A DNA stretch of 64,000 bases, from contig OY735206.1 in the NCBI GenBank assembly GCA_963457665.1, positions 51,487,368 through 51,551,367 of the forward strand, in the 5' to 3' direction. This DNA comes from Thysanoteuthis rhombus (Eukaryota > Mollusca > Cephalopoda > Oegopsida > Thysanoteuthidae). The position numbers and the translations under genes are program-made. Shown piece after piece: positions 23,379-32,635 of the stretch (positions are counted from its first letter, which is position 1; every line of letters begins with the position of its first letter). The notes under the pieces are model-generated. The model searched no databases, had not been told where the DNA came from, and saw only the letters and a list, made by a program, of their open reading frames with translations.

Positions 23379-24024
23379 ATAAGATATATGAAAAATTACT
23401 TGACCTACTCATATTCCAGTTTCATAAATTCTTCCATCTCCATCTAATGAAATGATATAATAAAAATGATACTTATTCTATCAAAAATACCACTACCACA
23501 CAACATTTCATACTTCTTGAAATAAAGTTTATCGGATACGCTTCTTAAGCTGAAACTAAAAAATCTTACTTTTTTTTTTTACTTGTGTATAATGCTAGGA
23601 ATTTGATATCCAAAAAAAAAATCAGAGGGTAGTATCATACTTGGATGAAAAAAAATGATAACATTTTTGTTGTAAATAAGAGATAAACAAATTGTAATTT
23701 TGTTCCTTTAAAAACTGTCAGATAGATTTACAAATGAAATAATATTCTAAATGCCATAACACCTGTTGCCAGATGTGGAAGTAGGTTTGGCGCGTAAATG
23801 CTCACACCACTACACCCACACCAAATCATCATTGCCAAATAGTACCGAACCCTTCAAAAATATAGGTGAATAAGGTCAGCTAATAAACATCGAAGATTTA
23901 ACTTGAGGCTTCATGAAAATTAGCACCATATTTTAACCACTCAGCTTCTGCACCAAGGAAATCATTAAAAAAGAAAATTGTTTAGAAACTGATAGAAATC
24001 TGAAAGCTTTATCATTGCTTTTGG

Positions 24025-24440
24025 AGGTGCTGGTGGCCTAATAGTTAACAGCATGGAAAATGGAATCAGCAAACAGAGTTCAGACTTGGGTTGAGACGAC
24101 GTGTGTTCAGTTTGCATCAATTCTCTTGGGAGAGGCATGAATTCATCTATCCTCCATCCAACTATGAGTAAATAGCAGAGAAGACTAGGCTATGATCAGC
24201 AACCAGTCAAGAATGAACTACTCTGATTGCAAAGTGGAGCCCTCTTTAGGCGTTTGGATGCCAACTTTGATTTCCTTCTGGCAGCTCCTGCCAAACATCA
24301 CTCTACTTTCTATCTGGCTGTGGGGGTTTCTGTCGACTAGGCACCCAAGGATCTCCATACATGTCATTCATCAGGTTTGGGTTCTGAAGAGAGCACCTCA
24401 GTGTCATTTCATTGTCTGCCTTCTTGTTATTTTCTTTTTT
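24025..24440 (+). repeat. tRNA-derived SINE, family B, copy 2
   Basis: The head is GGTGGCCTAATAGTTAACAG with a B-box-like GAGTTCAGACTTGG about 45 bp on. The body is described under 2344-2775. This copy is better preserved in the head and ends near TTTGGGTTCTGAAGAGAG. A 125-codon open frame over its 3' half is a chance frame. Confidence 0.7.
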
Positions 24441-24852
24441 CTTTTTTTTTTTTTAACAGGCTTGGAAGTCAATGTTTGCTTCATACTAATAACTGGCTCT
24501 GGCAGTAGCAGCACAAAGCTGTTGGTCAATCAATTGGGTCCAATCAATGACAGAATTACCTGGCATTAGGGAATAATGATACACATCTCATAAAATTTAC
24601 TCACTTTTTCTTTACTATATCTGGCATTAAAAAAAAACAGGTAGTTAAGCTTATCTCAAAGAGTTGAAGAAAAAACAAAATTTGATTATCACTTGAGCCT
24701 GAAATATGAGAAACTTTTTAAAAAAATATACTTTTGTAAATAATTCAAACAGAATTGGCAGAATAAACAACACAAAGAGTTTTTTCCTTCTTCCTTTCTT
24801 TTTTTAAGTGTCTAATTGTCATTAGACAAAGTATGTGTATATAAATACTTAC

Positions 24853-24963
24853 GTGTCAATAAAAACTATTTCCACATCTACGTCTTCTCGATCTTTGTGT
24901 AAAAAATCTTTCAGGAAGTTTGAGACTGAATCATATGTAATATGCCCACACACCACGATATGT
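24853..24963 (-). CDS. slo: slo exon 5 of the window: first strands of RCK1, Ca2+ and Mg2+ site residues
   Basis: This 111-nt exon encodes (K)[19 protein letters not shown] followed by [17 protein letters not shown](T). It aligns with human [36 protein letters not shown]. The aspartates of LKDF and HKDR align with D362 and D367, required for RCK1 Ca2+ sensing. The Glu of DVDVE aligns with E374 of the Mg2+ site. The acceptor follows a run of 18 T on the sense strand and ends CAG. The donor is GACAC/GTAAGT, a full consensus. Confidence 0.96.
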
Positions 24964-25829
24964 CTGAAAAAAAAAAAAAAAAAGAAAAAAAAAGAGAAAA
25001 AGAAAAATGAATGAATAATTCATGAATAACCAATGTTTTCTTTCAATCTAACTAATGTCAATGCATTTGGGGATAGTTAGTATGGCTAATCTTCTGGAAA
25101 TTTAATTCTTTTTTAACAGAAGGCTCAGACTGAGAAAAAGGCATAGACCTCAACTAAGTGTTTTACATATTGTAACAAGTATTTCCACTCATTTGTGAAA
25201 TTCATATTGTTCAGAAGTGATGAATCTTTATGCTCTATTCAGTTTGAAGAATTATTCTTTTTATATATCTCAAATAGCTGAATACTGTAAAATTCCCATT
25301 CCACAGTGGATCAGATGCAGCAACATATAAGCATTTTAAAATGACTAAGAAGGTTTTAACAGAGGAATAATCTCTCAGTCTGTTACTTCAAGGCACAAAA
25401 CACGAAAACTGTTCAAGATAAAGTATGTACATAATGAGACAAAAGTAAATCGACATTTCTATTTTCAAACAAGAGCCATTATTGAACAATCAAAACTATT
25501 CAATAATATCTTTATTATACAAATCAAAATTTAGTAGACTTGCTTGATACAAAATTCTCTTTCCAGACACAGAATTTATCAAATTTATCTCTTGGGACAA
25601 GACAAATGAAAATGATAGAATGATAGTGATCTTCTTGCATTATAATTTAGATCTTACATCATCACCTTCATGGCATGGTTTCACGAATGAAGATTCAGAA
25701 GGGTTTACCATGTTCGTTGCAGGCCAGAAGGTTTTACATATAACATACAGAAAAATCTGTAGTTGAACTAGCTATTAATCGTGGTTCATTTAAACATCAC
25801 CAAGGAGTTTGCCAGGAACCAGTAATATT

Positions 25830-25935
25830 ATATATGCTGGACTATAAGTCAAATGGCTTACAACAGTATTTGGAGGATTACTGCTCACTGCAATTTATTC
25901 ATGCCCTCTAAGTATCCATATTGAGTTTTGGCAGA
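25830..25935 (+). repeat. Fragment related to the repeat at 62240-62320
   Basis: ATATGCTGGACTATAAGTCA, ATGGCTTACAACAGTATTTG and GAGGATTACTGCTCA align with CATATGTGCCGGACTTTAAG, ATGGCTCACAAAGGTATTTG and GAAGACTATACCTCA at 62256-62314. The ribozyme-like part seen at 62.4 kb is not recognisable here. Confidence 0.5.
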
Positions 25936-26009
25936 CAGTACACCAGTCATAACACCTTCATATTTGAAGTATTGAAATATTTGCAGTCTTTACGTAGCCA
26001 GATAAAATC

Positions 26010-26490
26010 CATTGGTCCTAAAAAGAAGAATACACAACCAATGCATCTTCCTGACAGTCACCTAAAAAGAAGAGTATACAATCAATGCATCCTCTAAATA
26101 GTCACTTATGTAGCTGAAACATGGAACGTAACCAAGAGATTGATTCGCAAACCAAGAACCATGCAACATGCACAAGAGAGAATCATGCTCAGCCTCACAT
26201 GGAGAGACCACAAGACAGCACAGTACATTTGAGAAAAAGCAGCAGACCAAGATATCATAGAAACCATAAGGAAATGGCAATGGGCTGGTCATGTTGCAAG
26301 GATGGCAGACAACCAATGGACATTACAACTCACAGATCCTCAGATATGAAATGTGGAACCTAAGCCGATTATGAGATGGCAAGACAAAGTGAATAGGTTC
26401 AGAAAATATTGGCTCTGCGACACCCATGATAGGAAGGTGTGGCAAATCCTGGGGAAGGTCTATGTCTCAAGACTGATGATGATATTTGTA
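26010..26490 (+). mobile_element. RTE-clade LINE 3' fragment with internal duplication
   Basis: Forward reading gives remnants of KRRVYNQCIL, TYGAETWN-like, RTMQHAQERIMLSLTWRDHK-like, QWAGHVARMADNQW-like, RWQDKVNRFRKYWLCDTHDR and KVWQILGKVYVS. The block CCTAAAAAGAAGAxTA to GACAGTCACC/ATAGTCAC is present twice in tandem (26016-26060 and 26062-26107), a local 46-bp duplication. 5'-truncated, with stops. Antisense to slo. Confidence 0.85.
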
Positions 26491-26984
26491 GTTTTAAAAG
26501 AAATCATATGCCCATCCATATATACCAGTATATATGGTAGTTCGTCAATAACATTGGCAGTCATTAAGAAGGAATGAATCTGTGTTTTATCACAAACTTC
26601 AAAGTCATGAGAATATTTGATGAACCTATATTTCCTCTTCATGGCATTATTATTTTTTTTCACAATAAAGCGACTTGAGTAATTGTTTTCATGACATTAA
26701 CTGACTGAATACAGCAGCTTTTTTTTTAATAAATCAAGTTTTCTCAAAACAATGTATTTATGGAGCCGATTTAGCAAAGAGATATACTTAAAAGCTTATA
26801 ATCTGATTACTTTGAGTTTTGCTACTGACAACTCTTAGTGCTATGAGCTGAGATGGATACAGACTTGATGCAGAGACGTCACTGCACATTTTAAGAAATG
26901 AACACATGAATCTGGAGTGATGTGAATATATTACTTTAAAGTGCTTATTTTATGTACTTACTGGTGATACACTTTTTTCCACTC

Positions 26985-27274
26985 AAGAGAAGAGTTATGG
27001 TCAAACTCCAGTCTGAGGTTGGAGTCAATACAGTTTTTCCACCACAACAAGAACAAAAACAATCCTCATCTAATTTAGGGAAGTAAACTCTTCACCCTTT
27101 CTCTATCATGTCACATTAAACCAGATATATAACCATAATCAGCAGCATATAAAATTAACGTTTCCGTACTTTGAAATCATAATTGAGTGATAAGCAGGCA
27201 AGCCCTCTTACCAACTGGGCCAAACAGACAAGCGTTATATATCTACAAAAATTTACGTTATAACTTTTTATCTA
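26985..27274 (+). repeat. Repeat family C, copy 2, left part, with a truncated tRNA-like head
   Basis: AACAAGAACAAAAACAATCC matches family C at 10500. At 27190-27235 the minus strand reads TTTGGCCCAGTTGGTAAGAG then GGCTTGCCTGC, a good tRNA A-box region with no B box in the expected place. It is probably another truncated SINE head in minus orientation. The family C right part resumes at 27629-27790 beyond the inserted SINE pair. Confidence 0.45.
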
Positions 27275-27541
27275 TTTCTATTATTATTCGGACTATCCTC
27301 ATCTTGGTTGTTTTTCATACAACGTTTCGGCCGCTGTACTCTACGGTCTTCATCAGGTATCATTTGGTAGGGCCGGGGAAGTAACGAACCGAACCCTTTA
27401 TTTAACCGACGGGGGTATATTGACCGCACTCCCCTCTTAACATTAGTAGTATTATTATTGTCTCACACTGGGATTGAACCTAGTACCATCAGATTACTTG
27501 CAGTTTTTTTGTCTAATTCTGTAACCACTATGCTACCAGAT
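27275..27541 (-). repeat. tRNA-derived SINE with hammerhead-like tail (complete copy)
   Basis: Read on the minus strand from 27541: a tRNA-like head with A box TAGCATAGTGG and B box GGTTCAATCCC (27460-27541); a short body with AAAGGGTTCGGTTCGTTAC; then the tail (27275-27370) with GATACCTGATGAAGACC, GGCCGAAACGTTGTATG, AACAACCAAGATGAGGATAG and a terminal AAT/ATAATAG tail. Total about 267 bp. The tail contains all invariant hammerhead core positions (CUGAUGA, GAAA, U-H) with a one-nucleotide insertion before stem II. The element is in the sense orientation of slo, inside its intron. Confidence 0.75.
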
Positions 27542-27628
27542 GATACCTGATGAAGGCCGTAGAGTACAATGGCCGAAACGTTGTATGAAAAACAACCAAG
27601 ATGAGGATAGTCCGAATGATAATAGAAA
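27533..27628 (+). repeat. Second SINE tail, inverted relative to the neighbour; hammerhead-like core
   Basis: CTACCAGATGATACC, CTGATGAAGGCC, GGCCGAAACGTTGTATG and AACAACCAAGATGAGGATAG, then GTCCGAATGATAATAGAAA. This is a 96-nt copy of the neighbour's tail in the opposite direction, with about five mismatches. In this copy stem II is a perfect GGCC/GGCC, and stem I pairs AUAC (before CUGAUGA) with GUAU (after CGUU). With the partner it forms a 96-bp inverted repeat around a 162-nt spacer. Confidence 0.8.
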
Positions 27629-27790
27629 CAATAATAATACCTCATCTCAAAAATTCAAAAATTTTATCTATTCCATATAAAATACAAAAGTTGCATCAAT
27701 TATCTTCAGTTGGAATAGAAATAGAGTGGAGTTTGACCCTGCAACAGCCAGGAACTGTCTATTCATATAGTATTGTACAGGCCCCAATTT
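27629..27790 (+). repeat. Repeat family C, copy 2, right part
   Basis: ATCTTCAGTTGGAATAGAAA and GTGGAGTTTGACCCTGCAAC, then AGCCAGGAACTG, match 10750-10800. The junction with the SINE pair at about 27628/27640 suggests the SINEs landed inside family C. Confidence 0.5.
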
Positions 27791-28914
27791 TGTCTCTTTT
27801 AGTAGGAGTTACTTTCTTAGGCATGACTGTTGCTGCAGTTTATACTTTCAAATAATTATGTTTGCAGTATACCTTAGTAATGATATACTTACATAGGAAG
27901 TGAGTAGATGCCAAAACTTCATTTAGCACGTGAATAGATTATATGAATAAAATATCAATTCATCACAATACTTATCTATCTTCAGCTATGAAAAATATTA
28001 ACTTCATGTTTGTACCTGGAACTTACATAGAGCACTTTTTGACTCTCCCCACAGAAGAATTTGTAATAGTCATCTCTCAGGGAATACTAGTCTCATTACA
28101 TTGTCCATTGGGCAATTAATGAAAACAAAGATTTGGGATGGGATTCATGTCTGTTGCAGGTCCACTAATGACTGTAGAGGCCTATATGAGAGAGGCAAGT
28201 TCTTCCACAGTGATTGCAGGAGAATGTCTGGCAATCGGAACTTCAAGTTCTACACTTTTGCCTCTTCTCTGCAATTGGGACTGTGGAAAGCACTTGGGCT
28301 TGTTCAATTAAATTCAAATTCAATTAAATTTCAAGGAGGAGTGCAGCTTATGCATCGCCACCTTAAATCAAGGGTTTATTTGCCACAGCCCGACAAAGTG
28401 GGACAGTAGTGAGGTCCGTGAGTTAGAGGTCTTCTGTTTAAGTTTCTTCTTCTAAGCAGGTCAATAGGCAAGAGGGCTTGAGGTGTACATATCCTTACTA
28501 GATTGTACACACCGATCCCAGACGTTCATTACGTAAATGCTTTGCTAATTATTTCATAATAGAAATACATGGAAAGTCAAGAATAAAGGGATTGTCAATG
28601 GTCAACAATTAATACAAACGTTATTAGAATAGGGCTATTATATGTGTACTCTTAATGTTGATGATTTTACACTGAAAATACATTGAAACTAAGGGAAAAA
28701 TTGATTGACATTAGTCAGGAATTGATGCAAGCATTATCGATAAAATAGAACTATTAAATCTATGATGAACACGATTAGATTTTAAGCTTGTGTTTTGAAA
28801 TTGGAAAGATTATTCATGTGCAAAATTTTCTTGAAGGATGAACATTCAGCTATGCACTTGGGTTAAATGGCTGACAGATCATAGGAGAGAGATCAACTTT
28901 GTTCTAATCTGTAG

Positions 28915-29275
28915 ATTTGTCATTACCAAAAGACTGACTTTTAAACTGAGGACCATGCAACGTGTACAAGAGAGAATCATGCTCCACATAACATGGGGAG
29001 ATCACAAGACAGTACAATATATTACAAAAAATTCAGGAATCGGAGATATCATAGAATCCATAAGAAAACTTGAATGGAAATGATCTGGTCATGTTGCAAG
29101 AATAGCAGACAATCACTAGACAAAGTGGATCCCCAGAGTTCACATGCAAAACTAGGACTGACAAAATATAAAATGACATGACAAACTAGGGAAATTCAGA
29201 AAATTCTGGCTCTGTGACACACACGATAGAGAGGTCAGGCAAATCTTGGGGAAGATAGTAAAAGGCTGATGATGA
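28915..29275 (+). mobile_element. RTE-clade LINE 3' fragment close to slo exon 4
   Basis: Forward reading gives TKRLTFKLRTMQRVQERIML then HITWGDHKTVQYITKNSGIG, IIESIRKLEWK and the final FRKFWLCDTHDR- and GKIVKG-like blocks. The 3' end (GATGATGACA) and an adjacent A15 run at 29288-29302 sit within about 50 bp of the slo splice donor at 29322. Antisense to slo. Stops present. Confidence 0.85.
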
Positions 29276-29321
29276 CACAAGTCTATAAAAAAAAAAAAAA
29301 AGCAAAAATAAAGCAGCTTAC

Positions 29322-29413
29322 TTTTTGCCTCTTTCTTTTTTATAAGTTCCTCCATACTTCTGCCTCCTGCCAATAATCTCAGCGATCTCTGGGATGAAAC
29401 TTGCAAAAATACC
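29322..29413 (-). CDS. slo: slo exon 4 of the window: end of S6 and the S6-RCK1 linker
   Basis: This 92-nt exon encodes [20 protein letters not shown] followed by [10 protein letters not shown](K). It aligns with human [24 protein letters not shown]. The two glutamates of PEIAE align with E321 and E324, the charged ring at the inner mouth. The residue aligned with human A313 is Gly. The KKERGKK stretch matches the invertebrate form of the C-linker. The acceptor is TTCTTTAG; the donor is GGCAAAAA/GTAAGC. Flanked at once by an LINE 3' end on the donor side and by a 256-bp AAAAG tract 60 bp beyond the acceptor. Confidence 0.95.
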
Positions 29414-29475
29414 CTAAAGAAGAAGATGAAATACTTTTTCAAATTCTCATTTAAATTGTAGCCTCATAGCTAGAA

Positions 29476-29731
29476 AAGACAAGAAAAGAAAAAAGAAAAG
29501 AAAAAAAAGAAAAGAAAAAAGAAAAGAAAAGAAAAAAAGAAAAAAGAAAAGAAAAAAGAAAAGAAAAAAGAAAAGAAAAAAGAAAAGAAAAAAGAAAAGA
29601 AAAGAAAAAAAGAAAAGAAAAGAAAGAAAAGAAAAAAAGAAAAGAAAAGAAAGAAAAGAAAAAAAGAAAAGAAAAAAAGAAAAGAAAAAAAGAAAAGAAA
29701 AAAAGAAAAGAAAAAAAGAAAAGAAAAAAAA
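29476..29731 (+). repeat. Purine tract (AAAAG/AAAAAG)n
   Basis: About 256 bp of only A and G in pentamer and hexamer units. On the slo sense strand it is a long pyrimidine tract (TTTTC)n beginning about 60 nt upstream of the exon 4 acceptor. Open frames across it on the minus strand (FFSFLF repeats) are artefacts. Confidence 0.95.
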
Positions 29732-29889
29732 GATTGAGACAAATTATCAACATTATCAGCTAAACTCTCATTTATCAGCCTGATTCTTAAATAGGTATTT
29801 GTTTAATGAATTGTTACATATGACTTGGGGAAAAGTACAATATGATATTAAAAAGTTTCTGCTTAAATTTTGAAGATCAGGAATTATCA

Positions 29890-30025
29890 TTATTATTCAT
29901 TGATCTATATGGACAAGTATCCTTATCTTGGTTGTTATGGTCACAATGTTTCAGCTATTGTACCTTCAGGGCTTCTCCAGTGTCAGTCATTATTTGGTAA
30001 CCTTTAGGGAATTTTGAACCAAGCC
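29890..30025 (-). repeat. SINE tail with degenerate hammerhead-like core
   Basis: On the minus strand: AAAGGGCTTGGTTCAAAATT, GACACTGGAGAAGCCC, AGCTGAAACATTGTGACC, AACAACCAAGATAAGGATAC. This matches the tail of 27275-27541 block by block. Stem I retains CAC/GUG pairing though both sides differ from the other copies. CUGAUGA has decayed to TGGAGAA. The tRNA head is not recognisable. Confidence 0.65.
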
Positions 30026-30320
30026 CTTTATTGGTGATCAATGAATAATTTACTTCTCCAACCTTCCATTAGACAGTGATCACTAAAAATTCCAAATTTA
30101 GAAAATAACAAGCATGTATGCTGCCGGACACAAACTAGATAACCAATTTAGTATAAACTTACATTGCTAATTGATTTTTTTTTAATCTTTTTTTTTCTAG
30201 ACATAATAAGGAGTGAATTTTTTAATTTTCAGCACACCAGCTCCACTAGTATGGCTGCACACAGAATATACATATACAGAGCCAGTCAGACTAAAAAAAA
30301 CTGAAGAAACCTAGTTTCTA
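30025..30320 (+). repeat. Interspersed repeat family A, copy 3
   Basis: GTGATCAATGAATAATTTAC, ACAGTGATCACTAAAAATTC, TGTATGCTGCCGGACACAAA, CAGCTCCACTAGTATGGC and GAGCCAGTCAGACTAA, then ACTGAAGAAACCTAG. It abuts the SINE tail at 29890-30025. Confidence 0.65.
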
Positions 30321-31138
30321 GTAATGATAAGTGTATCAACCAGAAGTGTAGCGGCAAAAAGCAACAATAATAAGATAGAATGAAACTAGTACTAAAATAA
30401 TCGTAATAATGAAGTAATAACACAAGTTACAAGATAATGGTATGATCAAATCCGAAATAATTTATTTGGAACTCAAATTTATTTCTTCTATCAAGTATAT
30501 TGGAAAAAATTAAATACAAAAGTAGTCATGTTAGCATGAATAGATAATTCTACTGCTATAAATATTATATAAAGCAGCTCATCTTACTACAATTCACCAA
30601 ATGTTTATCCCTCCGTATGTGATTGTACGACTCAAAGACAGAGCTAGGGCTACCAAACTTTCTGATGAAACATGAAGCATGTTTATAGCATATCAGTTTT
30701 TAAAAATTCCAAAGCATTCAAGTTTTTAGAGAAGGGTTTGATAAACTTAACCCTTTCCTATTCTCTGTCAGGTTAGCTAAACCAAATTTATCTTTTTGTT
30801 CAATAGTATAAAATAGATATCTAGCTGGAAATATGGTAGGTTTTAAGCCAGTATAATATAACTAGTAACATACTGCTTTATTTCGTCCGGACAAATAGGC
30901 AGATTTACTATCTAAGATATGAATTAAATCAAAATCATCAAAATTTATCTTTATCAATAAGTAATAAAAGCAAGAATATAGAAGGCTTTGAAATAATGAG
31001 ATGACAGGATGTAGAGTTTTCAAAGAAACAAAATTGAGTTACCTGTTCTTACTAGGCTTTCACTGGTTTACCATGAAAAGTAAATCTTGAGCATACAGGT
31101 GAAACTGAGAACTGAATATGAATTTAAAATATACTCAC

Positions 31139-31309
31139 CAAAGAACATAGGATGAAGAATACAATGAACACCCTTCCGAGAACAGTTTTGGCATAGATAT
31201 CCCCGTAACCCACAGTTGACATAGTTACCAGAAGGAAATACAAACACTCCCAGTAGGTCATTTTATGTGGGTTGGAAAAATTCATAAAGGGATCACCAGA
31301 ATTTTCAAT
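31139..31309 (-). CDS. slo: slo exon 3 of the window: pore helix, selectivity filter and most of S6
   Basis: This 171-nt, 57-codon exon encodes [40 protein letters not shown] and [23 protein letters not shown] is the K+ selectivity signature. The Tyr of GDIYAK aligns with Y294, known to confer external TEA sensitivity. In S6, the position of the human Gly310-Gly311 hinge reads Cys-Ser. The acceptor is CTTATTTCAG; the donor is TCTTTG/GTGAGT. Both are phase 0. This exon alone identifies the gene as a Slo1 BK channel rather than Slo2, Slo3 or a Kv channel, because the turret (ENSGDP) and the linker into RCK1 are Slo1-specific. Confidence 0.97.
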
Positions 31310-31834
31310 CTGAAATAAGAAAAATTAAAATTAAAATACATACTTTAACACTGTAATATTTTTTCCTTGAAGTAGCATTAATACAGGACGAGTGAAACAC
31401 TTAGTTTAATAGCACTTGGAATGGAGAGGTAGATAGTTCTTTCAGTGTACAGAGAATTACAAATTAGTCCCCTCACCCAATCAAACAAATACAAATCTTT
31501 GTAGGTTATTTAGACTTTTGCCATTATCTTATAATCCCTTCCATTAAAATTTCACACTCGTCTCCAAATATGATGATAGTAAATTACATAAGCACACCAA
31601 GTAAGGTGGCAATTTCCCAATTTCCAAGAAGACTGAATAGGAGAACATGTTAACATGACTCATACATTGCAGTTCCACAGAAGTGTTAAAAACAGCAACT
31701 AAATTTAACAGAAATACATTAACAGTTCTCGTCTGAAATTCGGTTAACAGCATATATTAATCATCATGTATAATCTTGCTTAAAAGACTTGCATTCACAA
31801 CTCATATCCTAGGATACTGCCATCAAGTTTTTCA

Positions 31835-32080
31835 AGTGATTGAACTTCTTATTGTCCGTGTTAACACAACGTTTCGGCCAATCCATTCTACAGCCTCCTT
31901 CAGGTATACTATCTGATGGTGATAAATAGAATATTTTCTCCAAAGACAGCAATACTTATAATGTAGGATTCCTGTGTTTTCCTTTCTGTTCCTTGTCAGA
32001 CCTGGATTTCCATACCTTGCCCCTATTGAGTAGCGGAAAACACAGCCGGTTAAACTCCACACTTGTCTAACATGCACTCA
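31835..32080 (-). repeat. SINE-like repeat with hammerhead-like tail
   Basis: Minus strand: GTGGAGTTTAACCGGCTGTG at the 5' side, then AGTATACCTGAAGGAGGCTG, TTGGCCGAAACGTTGTGTTA, ACACGGACAATAAG. Core positions CUGA and GAAACGUU are kept. CUGAUGA reads CUGAAGG. Stem I pairs AUAC with GUGU (one G-U wobble) and stem II GGCU with GGCC (one G-U). An 81-codon frame over it is a shadow. Confidence 0.65.
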
Positions 32081-32174
32081 GTTGGCATGTTGATGAGTGC
32101 TACTGCTTGAATATTTCAGCTAATGTTTCTAGCATATGTAAACAAATATGGCACTTAATAAGCATTTGAGGGAA

Positions 32175-32560
32175 ATGAATGAAAGCTATATGATTAGATT
32201 TGAGCTTCTGTAACCAGTTATTCTTAATGGTCTAATTGATTAGGCTGCTCCCCCAGACAAGCAGGCTTCCCAAAGAAAAGTGATTCGAGTCCAAATATAG
32301 CTAGTGGCTTATTCTTTAATCCCCCGATCAGCACTGCTTATAAACAATCATAGAATGGTCTGAGAGCTGACCCCAGTGCTAATGAAATGGATCGATCCAG
32401 TCAGTATACTAAACCCCATAATTTTTCTTTACCCAGAGAAATAAAGTTTGCCCATTTTCTTGATTTACATATGTGATGAGGGCTGAAGAATGGATCAATC
32501 GAAATGTTGTGTTGATATCATCAAGGATGAAAATTAGAGGTTCAATGTCCAAACAAAAGT
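32175..32560 (+). repeat. tRNA-derived SINE, copy 2, with decayed hammerhead-like tail
   Basis: The tRNA-like head has GGTCTAATTGATTAGGC (A region) and GTGATTCGAGTCC (B box) at about 32215-32295. The body has GTGGCTTATTCTTTAATC. About 170 bp further is GTGATGAGGGCTGAAG, ATCAATCGAAATGTTGTGTT, a decayed version of the CTGATGA...GAAACGTTGT tail. Opposite in orientation to slo and to the SINE just before it. Confidence 0.65.
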
Positions 32561-32635
32561 TTGGGGGGAAAAAAAAGTTTAGATCAGATGAGAATATAAA
32601 AAGAAATCAAAGCCAAAGAGAAATAAATTATTTAC

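Larger units (their letters stand above)
19448..24852 (-). other. slo intron (exon 5 to 6), 5.4 kb
   Basis: It holds CT/TA microsatellites, the foldback element with the tRNA-like unit (22262-22645), a Tigger-like MITE (23286-23378) and SINE family B copy 2 (24025-24440). I found nothing recognisable in 20363-22260 or 23380-24020. Confidence 0.75.
24964..29321 (-). other. slo intron (exon 4 to 5), 4.4 kb, with inverted SINE pair
   Basis: It holds a fragment of the 62-kb dimer family (25830-25935), RTE LINE pieces (26010-26490, 28915-29275), repeat family C in two parts, and the inverted SINE pair at 27275-27628. I found nothing recognisable in 25000-25820, 26500-26980 or 27800-28900. Confidence 0.75.
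29414..31138 (-). other. slo intron (exon 3 to 4)
   Basis: This 1725-bp intron consists of the AAAAG tract, a SINE tail and family A, followed by about 800 bp (30320-31138) in which nothing was recognised. Confidence 0.8.
31310..32635 (-). other. slo intron (exon 2 to 3)
   Basis: This 1326-bp intron carries two SINE copies in opposite orientation (31835-32080 and 32175-32560). 31310-31830 shows nothing recognisable. Confidence 0.8.

Noticed and set aside
26121-26363. Several 60-110-codon frames in RTE regions (also near 37239, 47974, 48053 and 60962)
   Set aside because: They are off-frame shadows or pieces of the RTE ORF2 C-terminus, not independent genes.
29451-29753. Two 90-100-codon Phe/Ser/Leu-rich frames on the minus strand, like membrane segments
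   Set aside because: They are translations of the (TTTTC)n tract inside a slo intron.
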